Shown: positions 6,751-12,691, counted from the first letter of the stretch. The stretch is 12,691 bases of DNA from Candidatus Falkowbacteria bacterium RIFCSPLOWO2_02_FULL_45_15 (GCA_001777995.1 MFFV01000052.1:1-12691), one strand, 5' to 3'. A program made the numbers and translations. Notes: generated from the sequence alone by a model not told the origin.

Positions 6751-7797
6751 ATGTTTCAGAAATTAACAACATATTTAGGAATACTATTGTCGTTAGCGGT
6801 GTTATTAACCGCCGCTCTCTATCTTATCGTTTGGCGGGGGATTAACGAGCCGATGCAGGCGGCGAGCGCCGAAGTTAATTTTTTAATTGAACCCGGGCAA
6901 GGGGTTAGAACTATCGGCGCTAATCTAGCGGCCGCCGGGCTTATCCGCCGGCCGTTTTATTTTTATTGGTACGTGGCTTTTAAAAGAATTGATAAAAATT
7001 TGCAGGCCGGAGAATATTTGCTCAATAAAAATATGAGCGTCCGCGGCCTGGCTAAAAAATTAGCCGGCGGAAACGTAGCCGAGAAAGAAAAAACCATTAC
7101 CATAATTGAAGGTTGGAATATTAATGAAATCGCCGATTATTTGGAGAAAAATAACGTCATTAAAGCTAAAGATTTTATTGCGCTAACCACGCCCGCGCCC
7201 GGAACCTGCTTTGCCTTAGAATCTTGCCAAGTGTCTTTTTTGTCGGAAATTCCGGCGGGGGCGACGCTGGAAGGTTATCTTTTTCCGGATACTTACCGCA
7301 TCTTTAAAAATTCATCCGCCGAAGACATCATCGCTAAAATGCTGAAAAATCTTGACGGCAAAGTTACTGAAAAGATGCGCGCCGACATTAAACAACAAGG
7401 CAGGAATTTGCACGATGTCATTACGATGGCTTCTTTGCTTGAAAAAGAAGCCCGCGCGCCGGCAGACATGAAAGTAGTTTCGGACATATTTTGGAAGCGG
7501 ATCAGCAGCGGGGTAGCGTTGCAGTCGGACGCTACTTTGAGTTATATTTTAAACGATAAGGTAGCCGCTCATAGCGCCGAGGATTTAGCGGTTGATTCTC
7601 CTTATAATACCTATAAATATCGCGGCTTGCCTCCCGGACCGATTGACAGCCCCGGTTTAAACGCTATCCAAGCCGCAATTTATCCCACCCCAACCGATTA
7701 TTTTTATTTTTTGCATAATTTAAAAACGGGTAAAATTTATTTCGCTAAAATTTTTGCCGAACATAAAAAAAATAAAGAGTTGTATTTAAATAATTAA
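6751..7797 (+). CDS. mltG: Endolytic murein transglycosylase MltG (YceG-like)
   Basis: MltG cleaves nascent glycan strands in the membrane and so sets their length. The 348-residue protein has one N-terminal membrane segment (about 7-28). A LysM-like region follows (IEPGQGVRTIGANL, 46-59), then GEYLLNKNMSVRGLAKKL and the IIEGWNINEIADYL segment (118-131). The catalytic part includes EGYLFPDTYRI (174-184), ITMASLLEKEAR (224-235) with the catalytic Glu at 231 (Glu233 also present), LQSDAT (257-262), and YNTYKYRGLPPGPIDSPG (285-302). The order and length match the family. The ATG at 6751 follows the manC stop by 9 bp without a Shine-Dalgarno. The pyrH start comes 3 bp after its stop, so the three genes are probably cotranscribed. 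Confidence 0.95.
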   Translation: MFQKLTTYLGILLSLAVLLTAALYLIVWRGINEPMQAASAEVNFLIEPGQGVRTIGANLAAAGLIRRPFYFYWYVAFKRIDKNLQAGEYLLNKNMSVRGLAKKLAGGNVAEKEKTITIIEGWNINEIADYLEKNNVIKAKDFIALTTPAPGTCFALESCQVSFLSEIPAGATLEGYLFPDTYRIFKNSSAEDIIAKMLKNLDGKVTEKMRADIKQQGRNLHDVITMASLLEKEARAPADMKVVSDIFWKRISSGVALQSDATLSYILNDKVAAHSAEDLAVDSPYNTYKYRGLPPGPIDSPGLNAIQAAIYPTPTDYFYFLHNLKTGKIYFAKIFAEHKKNKELYLNN

Positions 7798-7800
7798 TCT

Positions 7801-8478
7801 ATGCTCTACATAATTTCCGTTGGCGGCTCTTTAATTGTCCCTCAGACGGGCATTGATTGGCAATATTTAAAAAAATTAAGGCGCTTGATTTTAACTAAGG
7901 CGCGTGCCGGCCATAAATTTATTTTAGTGGCCGGCGGCGGCACTACCTGCCGGCATTATCAGCAGGCGGCGGCTAAAGTAGTAAAATTGCAGCCGGTAGA
8001 TATTGATTGGCTGGGAATTCACGCGAGCCGGCTCAATGCCCATTTATTGCGCACGATATTTTTTGACGCCGCCTATCCGAAGGTTATCAAAGACCCGACC
8101 CGCCCAATTAAAACCGGAGCGAAAGTTATTATCGCCGGCGGCTGGAAACCGGGCTGGTCTACTGATTATGACGCCGTCATGCTCGCTAAAACTTACGGCG
8201 CCATTACCGTCATCAATTTATCTAACATTGATTACGTTTACGACCAGGACCCTAAGATTTATAAAAAAGCGAACAAGATTACCGCAATAAACTGGCTTAA
8301 TTTCCGAAAAATCGTCGGCAGTAAATGGACGCCCGGCTTAAGCAAACCATTTGATCCGATTGCTTCAAAGCTCGCGGCCGAAGCCGGGCTAAAAGTAATT
8401 ATTATGAACGGAAAAAAGATTGATAATTTAGGCAGGTGTTTGGCGGGCAAAAAATTTCAGGGCACAGTTATAGAATGA
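7801..8478 (+). CDS. pyrH: UMP kinase, archaeal type (amino acid kinase family)
   Basis: This enzyme phosphorylates UMP to UDP with ATP in pyrimidine nucleotide synthesis. The 225 residues carry SVGGSLI (6-12), VAGGGTTCRHYQ (43-54), LGIHASRLNAHLL (71-83), AGGWKPGWSTDYDAV (112-126), the nucleotide-site piece NLSNIDYVYDQDP (139-151) and PFDPIASKLAAEAG (183-196). Patterns such as IDATRLNA, GGxxPGxSTD and FDPLAAK are those of the archaeal UMP kinase subgroup. The usual bacterial hexameric enzyme is somewhat longer. Another amino acid kinase of the same clan is possible but fits less well. It starts 3 bp after mltG with no Shine-Dalgarno, so it probably depends on the upstream message. It ends in TGA, evidence that TGA is a stop here. 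Confidence 0.88.
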   Translation: MLYIISVGGSLIVPQTGIDWQYLKKLRRLILTKARAGHKFILVAGGGTTCRHYQQAAAKVVKLQPVDIDWLGIHASRLNAHLLRTIFFDAAYPKVIKDPTRPIKTGAKVIIAGGWKPGWSTDYDAVMLAKTYGAITVINLSNIDYVYDQDPKIYKKANKITAINWLNFRKIVGSKWTPGLSKPFDPIASKLAAEAGLKVIIMNGKKIDNLGRCLAGKKFQGTVIE

Positions 8479-8486
8479 AAAGGCAG

Positions 8487-8514
8487 TTGACACGTTTTTT
8501 TAACGTGTTAATAT
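8487..8514 (+). promoter_or_regulatory. Promoter of the rplJ-rplL unit with an internal dyad
   Basis: A perfect TTGACA (8487-8492) is followed 16 bp later by TAATAT (8509-8514), in an AT run that also offers TATATA at 8512-8517. Transcription would begin near 8520, just ahead of the L10 leader at 8524. ACACGTT (8490-8496) and AACGTGT (8502-8508) form a perfect 7-bp dyad with a 5-nt centre, lying exactly between the two boxes and touching the -35. It could be an operator. It is a poor terminator because no U-tract follows. Confidence 0.75.
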
Positions 8515-8523
8515 ATAAATAAG

Positions 8524-8609
8524 TTTTCCATAGACAGCGGGCATTTCGTTTAACGAATGCGAGTCCTGCCGAGGAATAGCTAAAGTTAGCGTATTTTGTC
8601 TGTGGGAAA
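8524..8609 (+). ncRNA. Ribosomal protein L10 leader RNA
   Basis: This mRNA leader is expected to bind the L10(L12) complex and regulate rplJL. The closing helix pairs 8524-8536 with 8597-8609 (13 bp with wobbles; CCATAGACA with TGTCTGTGG). Inside it, GCGGG (8537-8541) pairs with CCTGC (8565-8569). The conserved TAGACAGCGGGC and GTCCTGCCGAGG blocks match the L10 leader consensus. A hairpin at 8541-8560 (GCATT/AATGC arms, one bulge) caps the inner helix. It lies directly upstream of rplJ and downstream of a good promoter, as expected. Confidence 0.88.
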
Positions 8610-8628
8610 GCCACAGCTTTATTTTTTT
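8600..8628 (+). terminator. Intrinsic terminator overlapping the L10 leader
   Basis: CTGTGG (8600-8605) pairs perfectly with CCACAG (8611-8616) around GAAAG. CTTT, A and seven T (8622-8628) follow, as in an intrinsic terminator. Its 5' arm is the 3' strand of the leader's closing helix, so the two structures exclude each other. A weaker alternative, AAAGC/GCTTT (8607-8611/8616-8620), could stack beside a nearly complete leader. This arrangement suggests attenuation of rplJL. Confidence 0.65.
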
Positions 8629-8630
8629 AT

Positions 8631-8703
8631 GTCATTCCCGCGGAAGCGGGAATCCCGAGTTCTGCGCGATATTCACGAGATTCCCGCCTATGCGGGAATG
8701 ACG
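8631..8703. repeat. GTCATTCCCGC palindromic repeat, copy 1
   Basis: Two hairpins with identical 8-bp arms lie at 8634-8653 and 8680-8699 (ATTCCCGC/GCGGGAAT, loops GGAA and CTAT). They are arranged as an inverted pair, so the element begins GTCATTCCCGC and ends GCGGGAATGAC. Similar sequences (ATTCCC-N8-GGGAAT, as in the neisserial dRS3 family) are scattered in many bacterial genomes. Here it sits in the untranslated leader between the L10 attenuator and the rplJ start, its second hairpin ending 15 nt before the ATG. Confidence 0.85.
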
Positions 8704-8714
8704 CATAATAATGT

Positions 8715-9239
8715 ATGGCGATTAATAAAGAAAAAAAACGGACCATAGTCAAAGAGTTAGCTGATAAATTCGCGCGGGCAAAGTCGGTTTTTTTCGCCAA
8801 ATATTTTGGCGTTAAAGCCAACGACATTAATGATTTGCGCCGCCGCTTCAAACGGGCAGGCAGTGAATACGTAGTAGCCAAAAAGACATTAATGAGCCGG
8901 GCGCTAGCCGAGAGTAAAATCGAAGGAGTTAATATCGGTCAGACGGAAGGAGAAGTGGCTACGATTTTCGGCTACGAAGACGAAGTGGCGCCGGCTAAAA
9001 TTTTGGACGAATTCAGCAGAACGCATGAGAGCATGCAAGTAATAGGCGGTATTTTAGCCAATAAATTTTTAAGCGAGTCAGAGGCGAAGGAACTCGCGAA
9101 ATTGCCATCCAAGATTGAATTATACGCGAAACTCGCTTACTCCTTGCAAGCGCCGATTTCCGGTTTCGTGAACGCGCTCGCGGGAAATTTGCGCAATTTA
9201 GCGCAGGTGCTAAAAGCAATTGAAACTAAGAAACAATAA
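8715..9239 (+). CDS. rplJ: 50S ribosomal protein L10
   Basis: L10 anchors L7/L12 dimers to form the ribosomal stalk that recruits translation factors. The 174 residues are typical in length. The N-terminal RNA-binding part runs INKEKKRTIVKELADKFARAKSVFFAKYFGVKANDINDLR, followed by FKRAGSEYVVAKKTLMSRAL, both family hallmarks. The C-terminal helix (PISGFVNALAGNLRNLAQVLKAIETKKQ) should carry the L12 dimers. The ATG at 8715 is chosen because the MAINKEKK start is conserved; an ATG at 8711 is out of frame. No Shine-Dalgarno is seen, and a palindromic repeat occupies the leader. rplL follows after 32 bp. L10 probably controls its own operon through the leader at 8524-8609. Confidence 0.95.
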   Translation: MAINKEKKRTIVKELADKFARAKSVFFAKYFGVKANDINDLRRRFKRAGSEYVVAKKTLMSRALAESKIEGVNIGQTEGEVATIFGYEDEVAPAKILDEFSRTHESMQVIGGILANKFLSESEAKELAKLPSKIELYAKLAYSLQAPISGFVNALAGNLRNLAQVLKAIETKKQ

Positions 9240-9271
9240 TTTAATATTAATAATAATTAATAAAAAAATTT

Positions 9272-9697
9272 ATGTCTGAAGAACAAAAAGCGGCCGAGGA
9301 AACAACCGCGGTTGAGGTCCCGGCAAAATTCAGCTCTCTCGTCGAAGAGATTGCCAAAATGTCGGTTTTAGATTTAGCCGAACTCGTCAAAGTTTTAGAG
9401 AAAAAATTTGGCGTGTCCGCGGCGGCGCCGGCGGCGCCGGCGGCAACGCCGGGCGCTAACGGAAGCGCCGAAGCGGTGGAGGAAAAAACCGAGTTTAACG
9501 TTGAACTGACCGCGAGCGGCGGCAATAAAATCGCCGTCATTAAAGTCGTCAAGGAAATCACCGGTCTGGGTTTGAAAGAGGCTAAAGACTTGGTTGACGG
9601 CGCACCCAAGGCGATTAAAGAGGGCGTGCCCAAAGCGGACGCGGAAACGATGAAGAAAAAAATTGAAGAGGCCGGCGGGCAGGTTACTTTGAAGTAA
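9272..9697 (+). CDS. rplL: 50S ribosomal protein L7/L12
   Basis: L7/L12 dimers form the flexible stalk that activates translation GTPases. The N-terminal dimer domain (about 18-48) contains FSSLVEEIAKMSVLDLAELVKVLEKKFGV. An Ala/Pro-rich hinge follows (49-68), and the C-terminal factor-binding domain runs 72-141 with KIAVIKVVKEITGLGLKEAKDLVDGAP and IEEAGGQVTLK. At 141 residues it is slightly longer than the usual 120-130, because of an acidic N-terminal extension (MSEEQKAAEETTAVEVPAK). The spacer after rplJ is 32 bp, AT-rich and lacks a Shine-Dalgarno. A strong terminator 27 bp after the stop closes the unit. Confidence 0.98.
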   Translation: MSEEQKAAEETTAVEVPAKFSSLVEEIAKMSVLDLAELVKVLEKKFGVSAAAPAAPAATPGANGSAEAVEEKTEFNVELTASGGNKIAVIKVVKEITGLGLKEAKDLVDGAPKAIKEGVPKADAETMKKKIEEAGGQVTLK

Positions 9698-9723
9698 GAG
9701 GTTAGAAGTAATAATTTAAAAAT

Positions 9724-9755
9724 AAAAAGTTCGGATTTTTTCCGAACTTTTTTTT
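9724..9755 (+). terminator. Intrinsic terminator after rplL, probably bidirectional
   Basis: AGTTCGGA (9728-9735) pairs with TCCGAACT (9741-9748) around five T, extended by four A-T pairs and ending in a T run to 9755. The complementary strand also ends in a T-rich stretch (complement of the A run 9724-9728), so it could terminate the convergent gene that ends at 9869. Confidence 0.92.
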
Positions 9756-9782
9756 ATATTTTAAACTTTTTACTATAATTAG

Positions 9783-9855
9783 ATTCCCGCCTGCCTGCCG
9801 CCTGCCTGCCGGTAGGCAGGGTAGGCAGGGTAGGCATGGCTTTCGCGGGAATGAC
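9783..9855. repeat. GTCATTCCCGC-type repeat, copy 2, with expanded tandem core
   Basis: ATTCCCGC (9783-9790) and GCGGGAAT (9845-9852, followed by GAC) are the same ends as copy 1. The inside is different. The 11-bp unit GCCTGCCTGCC occurs twice in a row (9789-9799, 9800-9810), then the 9-bp unit GGTAGGCAG repeats about 2.9 times (9811-9836). The CCTGCCTGCC and GGTAGGCAGG blocks can pair, making a long GC-rich hairpin. It sits in the spacer between two convergent genes. Confidence 0.85.
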
Positions 9856-9868
9856 AAAATTAGCGAAA

Positions 9869-12142
9869 TTATTTTATCTCCTCCATTTTAATTTCATAAA
9901 CTGCCGCGTCGTTAAGCAGTAAAATTTTTCGTTCTTGTTCCCGCACCGCAAAATCGCGCAGGTTGGTTAAGCGCGGTATTTTATACTGCAACAGAAATTT
10001 GCCGCCCTTGTCAAAAACCACCAATCTCGTTTGCGCCGGCTCTAAGACGTATATTTGCCCTTGTTCGCTCGCGCCCGCCAATTTAATTTTTTGCGGATTA
10101 GCCAAGGGCGGGTTAACCGCCGCCAGCTTAAATTCATTGGCATAGCCGGAAAGTAGCCTGATGATCTCGCCGTTATTTTTTAATACGTAAATATAGCCGT
10201 CAATGTCAAAACTCACCGCGTTATTGATGTCTAAATTTTCTTTGATCCAAGGCTCGCGGGCGGAAAAATCGCGGCTATAACGCCAGATGTTATTTTGCGG
10301 CGCCGACAGCAGATAAAGACGGCCGTTATAACCGACTGCCTCCGTAATTTCGTTTAAGGCGGCAAAATTATTAATGTCGGTAATGTTATTTTTATCGTCA
10401 ATGATTATCCCGCCGCCGGCAGCCACGAATAACGCTTGGTCGGCTTGCCCAACCGTACCCCAGCCAATGTTATTCAGGCCGCTTTTAAGCAAATTAACGG
10501 TCTGATCGGTTAAATTAAATTGGTATAAAGATTTATTCCGGCTGTCGGCGATAATCAAACGCTCTTTAACCGCCACCATTTTAGCCGGCTCGGCGCCAGC
10601 GTTTAATTTTTTTAAATTAATCAGCTCGGCCGGCTCTTCGATGGCGACTACATGGCTGATGGTGGCTATTTGGAAAGCGTTAATGTCCGTAAATTTATCA
10701 ATCAGGCGCTGGTCGACATTTTTAAACTCCCGCAGCCGGCCGATTAAAACGTTAGTTTCACTAATCAACTCTTGCGCCTTGTCTTCGTTGCGGTAAAGCA
10801 GGCTCGCCTCTGTTTGATTTTGTTTTTGCGTTAATGATTGGATTAATTCCTGATAAGTTTGTTGGCTGGTTTGTTCGTTTTTATTTTTAGTCAGCTGATA
10901 AATGCTGACCGTAAACAATAAGCAGCAAAGTAAAAAAGTAACCAGTAAAGTCTTGCTGGCAGTCGATAAATTAAAGAACCAGCGCATGGCGGCGGCAAAC
11001 GAAAATTTAACCGCCGCCGAGCTGCGACGAGCGGCCCTGCCCGTTTGTTTAATCAGCTCTTGGGGGTGGGCCAAAAGTTTAAGCAGGAAGACGGCGACAT
11101 TGAGAGCGTAGACTAGGAAGTTCTTAAGATGATAATTAAATCTGGTTAGCCAATTCAGACGGCGTTTTTTTACTAAAAAGACCCGGTCTCTGATAATCGT
11201 AGTCAGCTTTTGTTCTCGGTTGCCGCCGATGGCAGCTAAAATATTTTTGCCCCAAGCCGCCAAGCGGTTAGCGTGGATAATGCCGATCGGCGAGAGGTAT
11301 TTTTCGGTTGTATTTTCGGTTTCGTTCATCCGTTCCAGCGAATCGTTGGCGGTGATGTTTATCTGCATTTGCGGCAGAGAACGTTTTATCGCCGGCGTCG
11401 CCGAGCTTTTAATTATCAGCGCCAGAAAAGTAACGTAGCTGTTTATTTTATGCAGCTGGCTTTTCAGATGCTCAATGGCGCTGACGGGCGGCAGGGTAGT
11501 GATGATTTTAGTCAAATGCCGGTTGTTTACGTATTCCGGCAGGATTTCATTGCTCAAAACAACATAACCTTCGGCCGGAATGCGGCCTTCGGTAAGGTTA
11601 GAAAATATTTTGTTGAGATGGGGCTTTTTTTCACCGGCCTCTGGGTCGCCGATAACGGATATTTTGTAAATTTTTTTGCCGCCGTCAGGGAGGATTTCGC
11701 TTTCTTTAGCGATTTCCGGATAAATAAGCAATATCTTGATTTTACCGGTAGCCGTAAAAATTAAGTCGTTTTTATAAATTACGCCGGCGACGATATTAAT
11801 CGCTTTAGGCTCTATCTTTAACCTTTCTTTTTTGATAAAGTTTTCCAATTCGCCGTTGATTTTACCCAGCGCGGCTTCAAAGATTTCACTTACTTTAATA
11901 GTGCCCATCCGGTCGCGTAAGGTGATTTTTTCGTTTTGATAGTAATGGGCCGGCAGGGCGGAAATGAACCAATTAAGCAGTTTAAGGGCGGCGGGTTTGG
12001 TTGATTCAATTTCGCTTAACAAAAACAGTTTGCCTAAAATCGCTTCCTGGTCAATTTGCGGGTTGGCAATAAAAATATCCGCCGTGGTTGACGGCTTGCC
12101 GGAAGTGGGCGTTAGCAACAAGCGGGAAATTTTATAATACAT
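9869..12142 (-). CDS. Large membrane protein: degenerate PP2C-like domain, coiled coil, beta-propeller-like C-terminus
   Basis: 757 residues from the chosen ATG at 12142. I cannot name the gene. Residues 1-245 follow the order of a PP2C/SpoIIE phosphatase fold: GKLFLLSEIE (37-46) where ADGMGG is usual, an AALGKINGELENF helix (90-102), then strands INIVAGVIYKNDLIFTATGK (115-134). EGYVVLSNEILPEYV (191-205) stands where GDxxLLxTDGLxD is usual. The metal-binding Asp residues are absent, so a phosphatase activity is unlikely. Hydrophobic stretches lie at 341-357 and 396-417; the second is a clear membrane span. Residues 420-485 look coiled-coil, and 505-757 hold short repeated beta segments (RLIIADSRNKSLYQF, RLYLLSAPQNNIWRY, YIYVLKNNGEIIRL, QIYVLEPAQTRLVVF) like an NHL/PknD-type propeller, probably extracytoplasmic. 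The frame is open to 12292, but that extension overlaps the promoter. Confidence 0.85.
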   Translation of the reverse strand: MYYKISRLLLTPTSGKPSTTADIFIANPQIDQEAILGKLFLLSEIESTKPAALKLLNWFISALPAHYYQNEKITLRDRMGTIKVSEIFEAALGKINGELENFIKKERLKIEPKAINIVAGVIYKNDLIFTATGKIKILLIYPEIAKESEILPDGGKKIYKISVIGDPEAGEKKPHLNKIFSNLTEGRIPAEGYVVLSNEILPEYVNNRHLTKIITTLPPVSAIEHLKSQLHKINSYVTFLALIIKSSATPAIKRSLPQMQINITANDSLERMNETENTTEKYLSPIGIIHANRLAAWGKNILAAIGGNREQKLTTIIRDRVFLVKKRRLNWLTRFNYHLKNFLVYALNVAVFLLKLLAHPQELIKQTGRAARRSSAAVKFSFAAAMRWFFNLSTASKTLLVTFLLCCLLFTVSIYQLTKNKNEQTSQQTYQELIQSLTQKQNQTEASLLYRNEDKAQELISETNVLIGRLREFKNVDQRLIDKFTDINAFQIATISHVVAIEEPAELINLKKLNAGAEPAKMVAVKERLIIADSRNKSLYQFNLTDQTVNLLKSGLNNIGWGTVGQADQALFVAAGGGIIIDDKNNITDINNFAALNEITEAVGYNGRLYLLSAPQNNIWRYSRDFSAREPWIKENLDINNAVSFDIDGYIYVLKNNGEIIRLLSGYANEFKLAAVNPPLANPQKIKLAGASEQGQIYVLEPAQTRLVVFDKGGKFLLQYKIPRLTNLRDFAVREQERKILLLNDAAVYEIKMEEIK

Positions 12143-12403
12143 AATGGTCTGGAAGGACAATTTGAATTCTAATGACAAGTATATTATAATATAAAAAGAT
12201 AAAGAGTACAAAGCATTAGTCGTTCTCTGTGCATAAGTCGGCTTCAGGATGTAGGGAACAAGCAGTGCCGAGTATGTAGCCCAAATGACCAATGACGAAT
12301 TTCTAATGTCTAATCAAATCCTAATGCCCAATGATTAAATTGCCGAATTATTTTAGACAGTAGTCATTCAATTAGAAATTAGATCAATTAGAAATTTTAT
12401 TTT
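12143..12403. other. Divergent spacer with repeated short words
   Basis: This region lies between two divergent genes. Besides the minus-strand promoter it holds CAATTAGAAATT twice at a 16-bp period (12369-12380 and 12385-12396). It also has runs of TCTAATGTCTAATC and CAATGACCAATGACG-like words (12286-12335). The 16-mer ATTAGAAATTTTATTT at 12387-12402 also occurs at 5217-5232 in the other large spacer. No plus-strand promoter is convincing. Confidence 0.55.
12183..12211 (-). promoter_or_regulatory. Candidate promoter of the 757-residue protein
   Basis: On the minus strand a perfect TATAAT (12188 to 12183) lies 17 bp from TTGTAC (12211 to 12206), a weak -35. Transcription would start near 12176, giving a leader of about 34 nt to the ATG at 12142. 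This helps reject the longer frame that begins at 12292. Confidence 0.6.
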
Positions 12404-12691
12404 ATGTTAACTAAACTTTTTTCTTCTCCGGTTCGCGTAAAAATTTTAAAATTTTTAATTATGCACAGTCCGGCTGATTTTAGCGCGGCCGATATTGCCG
12501 CTAAAACCAAGTCGGTCGTCCGCAGCGTCAATAAAGAAATGGGAAAGTTGGCGGAAACCGGAGCGGTCATTGAGGAATTAAAGCCGCTGGCGGTAAACAA
12601 GAAAGTCGTCAAAGTAAAACATTACCGCGCGAATGTTGATTTCACTCTTTTTGCCGAAATAAAAAATTTATTCATCAAGCTGCAGGTATTG
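12404..12691 (+). CDS. Winged-helix DNA-binding regulator (3' partial)
   Basis: The frame runs from an ATG at 12404 to the window edge, 96 codons without a stop. The first residues, MLTKLFSSPVRVKILKFLIM, resemble the opening helix of ArsR/MarR-like winged-helix regulators. They are followed by FSAADIAAKTKSVVRSVNKEMGKLAETGAVIEE, a helix-turn-helix with its recognition helix. The KKVVKVKHYRANVDFTLFAEIKNLFIK segment then gives the wing and the start of a linker ('FxLFAEIKNL' is common in such proteins of candidate-phyla bacteria). The target and ligand are unknown. No Shine-Dalgarno precedes it; repeated CAATTAGAAATT words lie just upstream. The C-terminal part is outside the window. Codon use matches its neighbours, and no competing frame on either strand looks like a protein. 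Confidence 0.75.
   Translation, partial: MLTKLFSSPVRVKILKFLIMHSPADFSAADIAAKTKSVVRSVNKEMGKLAETGAVIEELKPLAVNKKVVKVKHYRANVDFTLFAEIKNLFIKLQVL

Noticed and set aside
8490..8508. The ACACGTT/AACGTGT hairpin as a terminator for the pyrH operon
   Set aside because: No T-tract follows it, and it sits inside a good promoter. An operator-like role is more consistent.
9247..9633. 128-codon minus-strand frame opposite rplL
   Set aside because: Its Ala/Ser/Thr-rich translation mirrors the L7/L12 hinge codons. rplL is certain on the other strand.
11273..11764. 163-codon plus-strand frame opposite the large membrane protein
   Set aside because: It is low-complexity and Phe/Arg-rich, with no family resemblance. 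It is a shadow of the minus-strand gene.
12143..12292. 50-residue N-terminal extension of the large minus-strand protein
   Set aside because: It overlaps a TATAAT promoter and the spacer's repeated words, and the extra residues look like translated AT-rich DNA. The ATG at 12142 is preferred.
12397..12612. 71-codon minus-strand frame at the right edge
   Set aside because: The plus-strand frame from 12404 encodes a recognisable winged-helix domain. The minus-strand translation has no family features.

Overview
The window looks like a chromosomal piece of a Patescibacteria/CPR-type bacterium, probably Parcubacteria-like. This is inferred from gene content and style, not from a marker phylogeny. 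The clues are a UMP kinase of the archaeal type beside ordinary bacterial L10 and L7/L12 genes, a winged-helix regulator of a kind familiar from those genomes, a one-off giant membrane protein, AT-rich spacers full of degenerate short words, and almost no Shine-Dalgarno sequences. TAA, TAG and TGA all serve as stops, so the standard bacterial code (table 11) applies.

Layout. Positions 1-2806 hold two tandem genes for cofactor-independent phosphoglycerate mutase: a divergent copy cut off by the left edge, then a complete canonical copy. The spacer between them carries a 135-bp double-hairpin palindromic element. Positions 2798-4914 are an envelope block: a DUF212/divergent PAP2 protein (minus) starts 5 bp from uppP (plus), and uppP ends convergently over a membrane-anchored CAP-domain protein (minus). 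Positions 4915-5667 have no gene and hold many inverted repeats and a recurring TGTCTAATG-like word. Positions 5668-8478 form a tight plus-strand operon: manC, mltG, archaeal-type pyrH. Positions 8487-9755 are the ribosomal stalk unit: promoter, L10 leader RNA with an overlapping intrinsic terminator, a GTCATTCCCGC palindromic repeat, rplJ, rplL and a strong terminator. Positions 9783-9855 hold a second, expanded GTCATTCCCGC repeat. Positions 9869-12142 (minus) encode a 757-residue protein read as a degenerate PP2C-like domain, membrane segments, a coiled coil and a beta-propeller-like end. A divergent spacer follows, then the start of a winged-helix regulator at the right edge.

How the genes fit together. 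UppP (undecaprenyl-phosphate recycling), MltG (ending glycan strands), ManC (GDP-mannose for surface glycans), the DUF212 protein and the CAP protein all point to cell-envelope construction. GpmI serves lower glycolysis, PyrH serves pyrimidine nucleotides, and L10/L7-L12 form the ribosomal stalk under autogenous control.

I found no CRISPR array, phage or transposase gene, tRNA, rRNA, or known defence system. The best leads are the degenerate-phosphatase/propeller protein, the overlap of the L10 leader with a terminator, and the palindromic elements.
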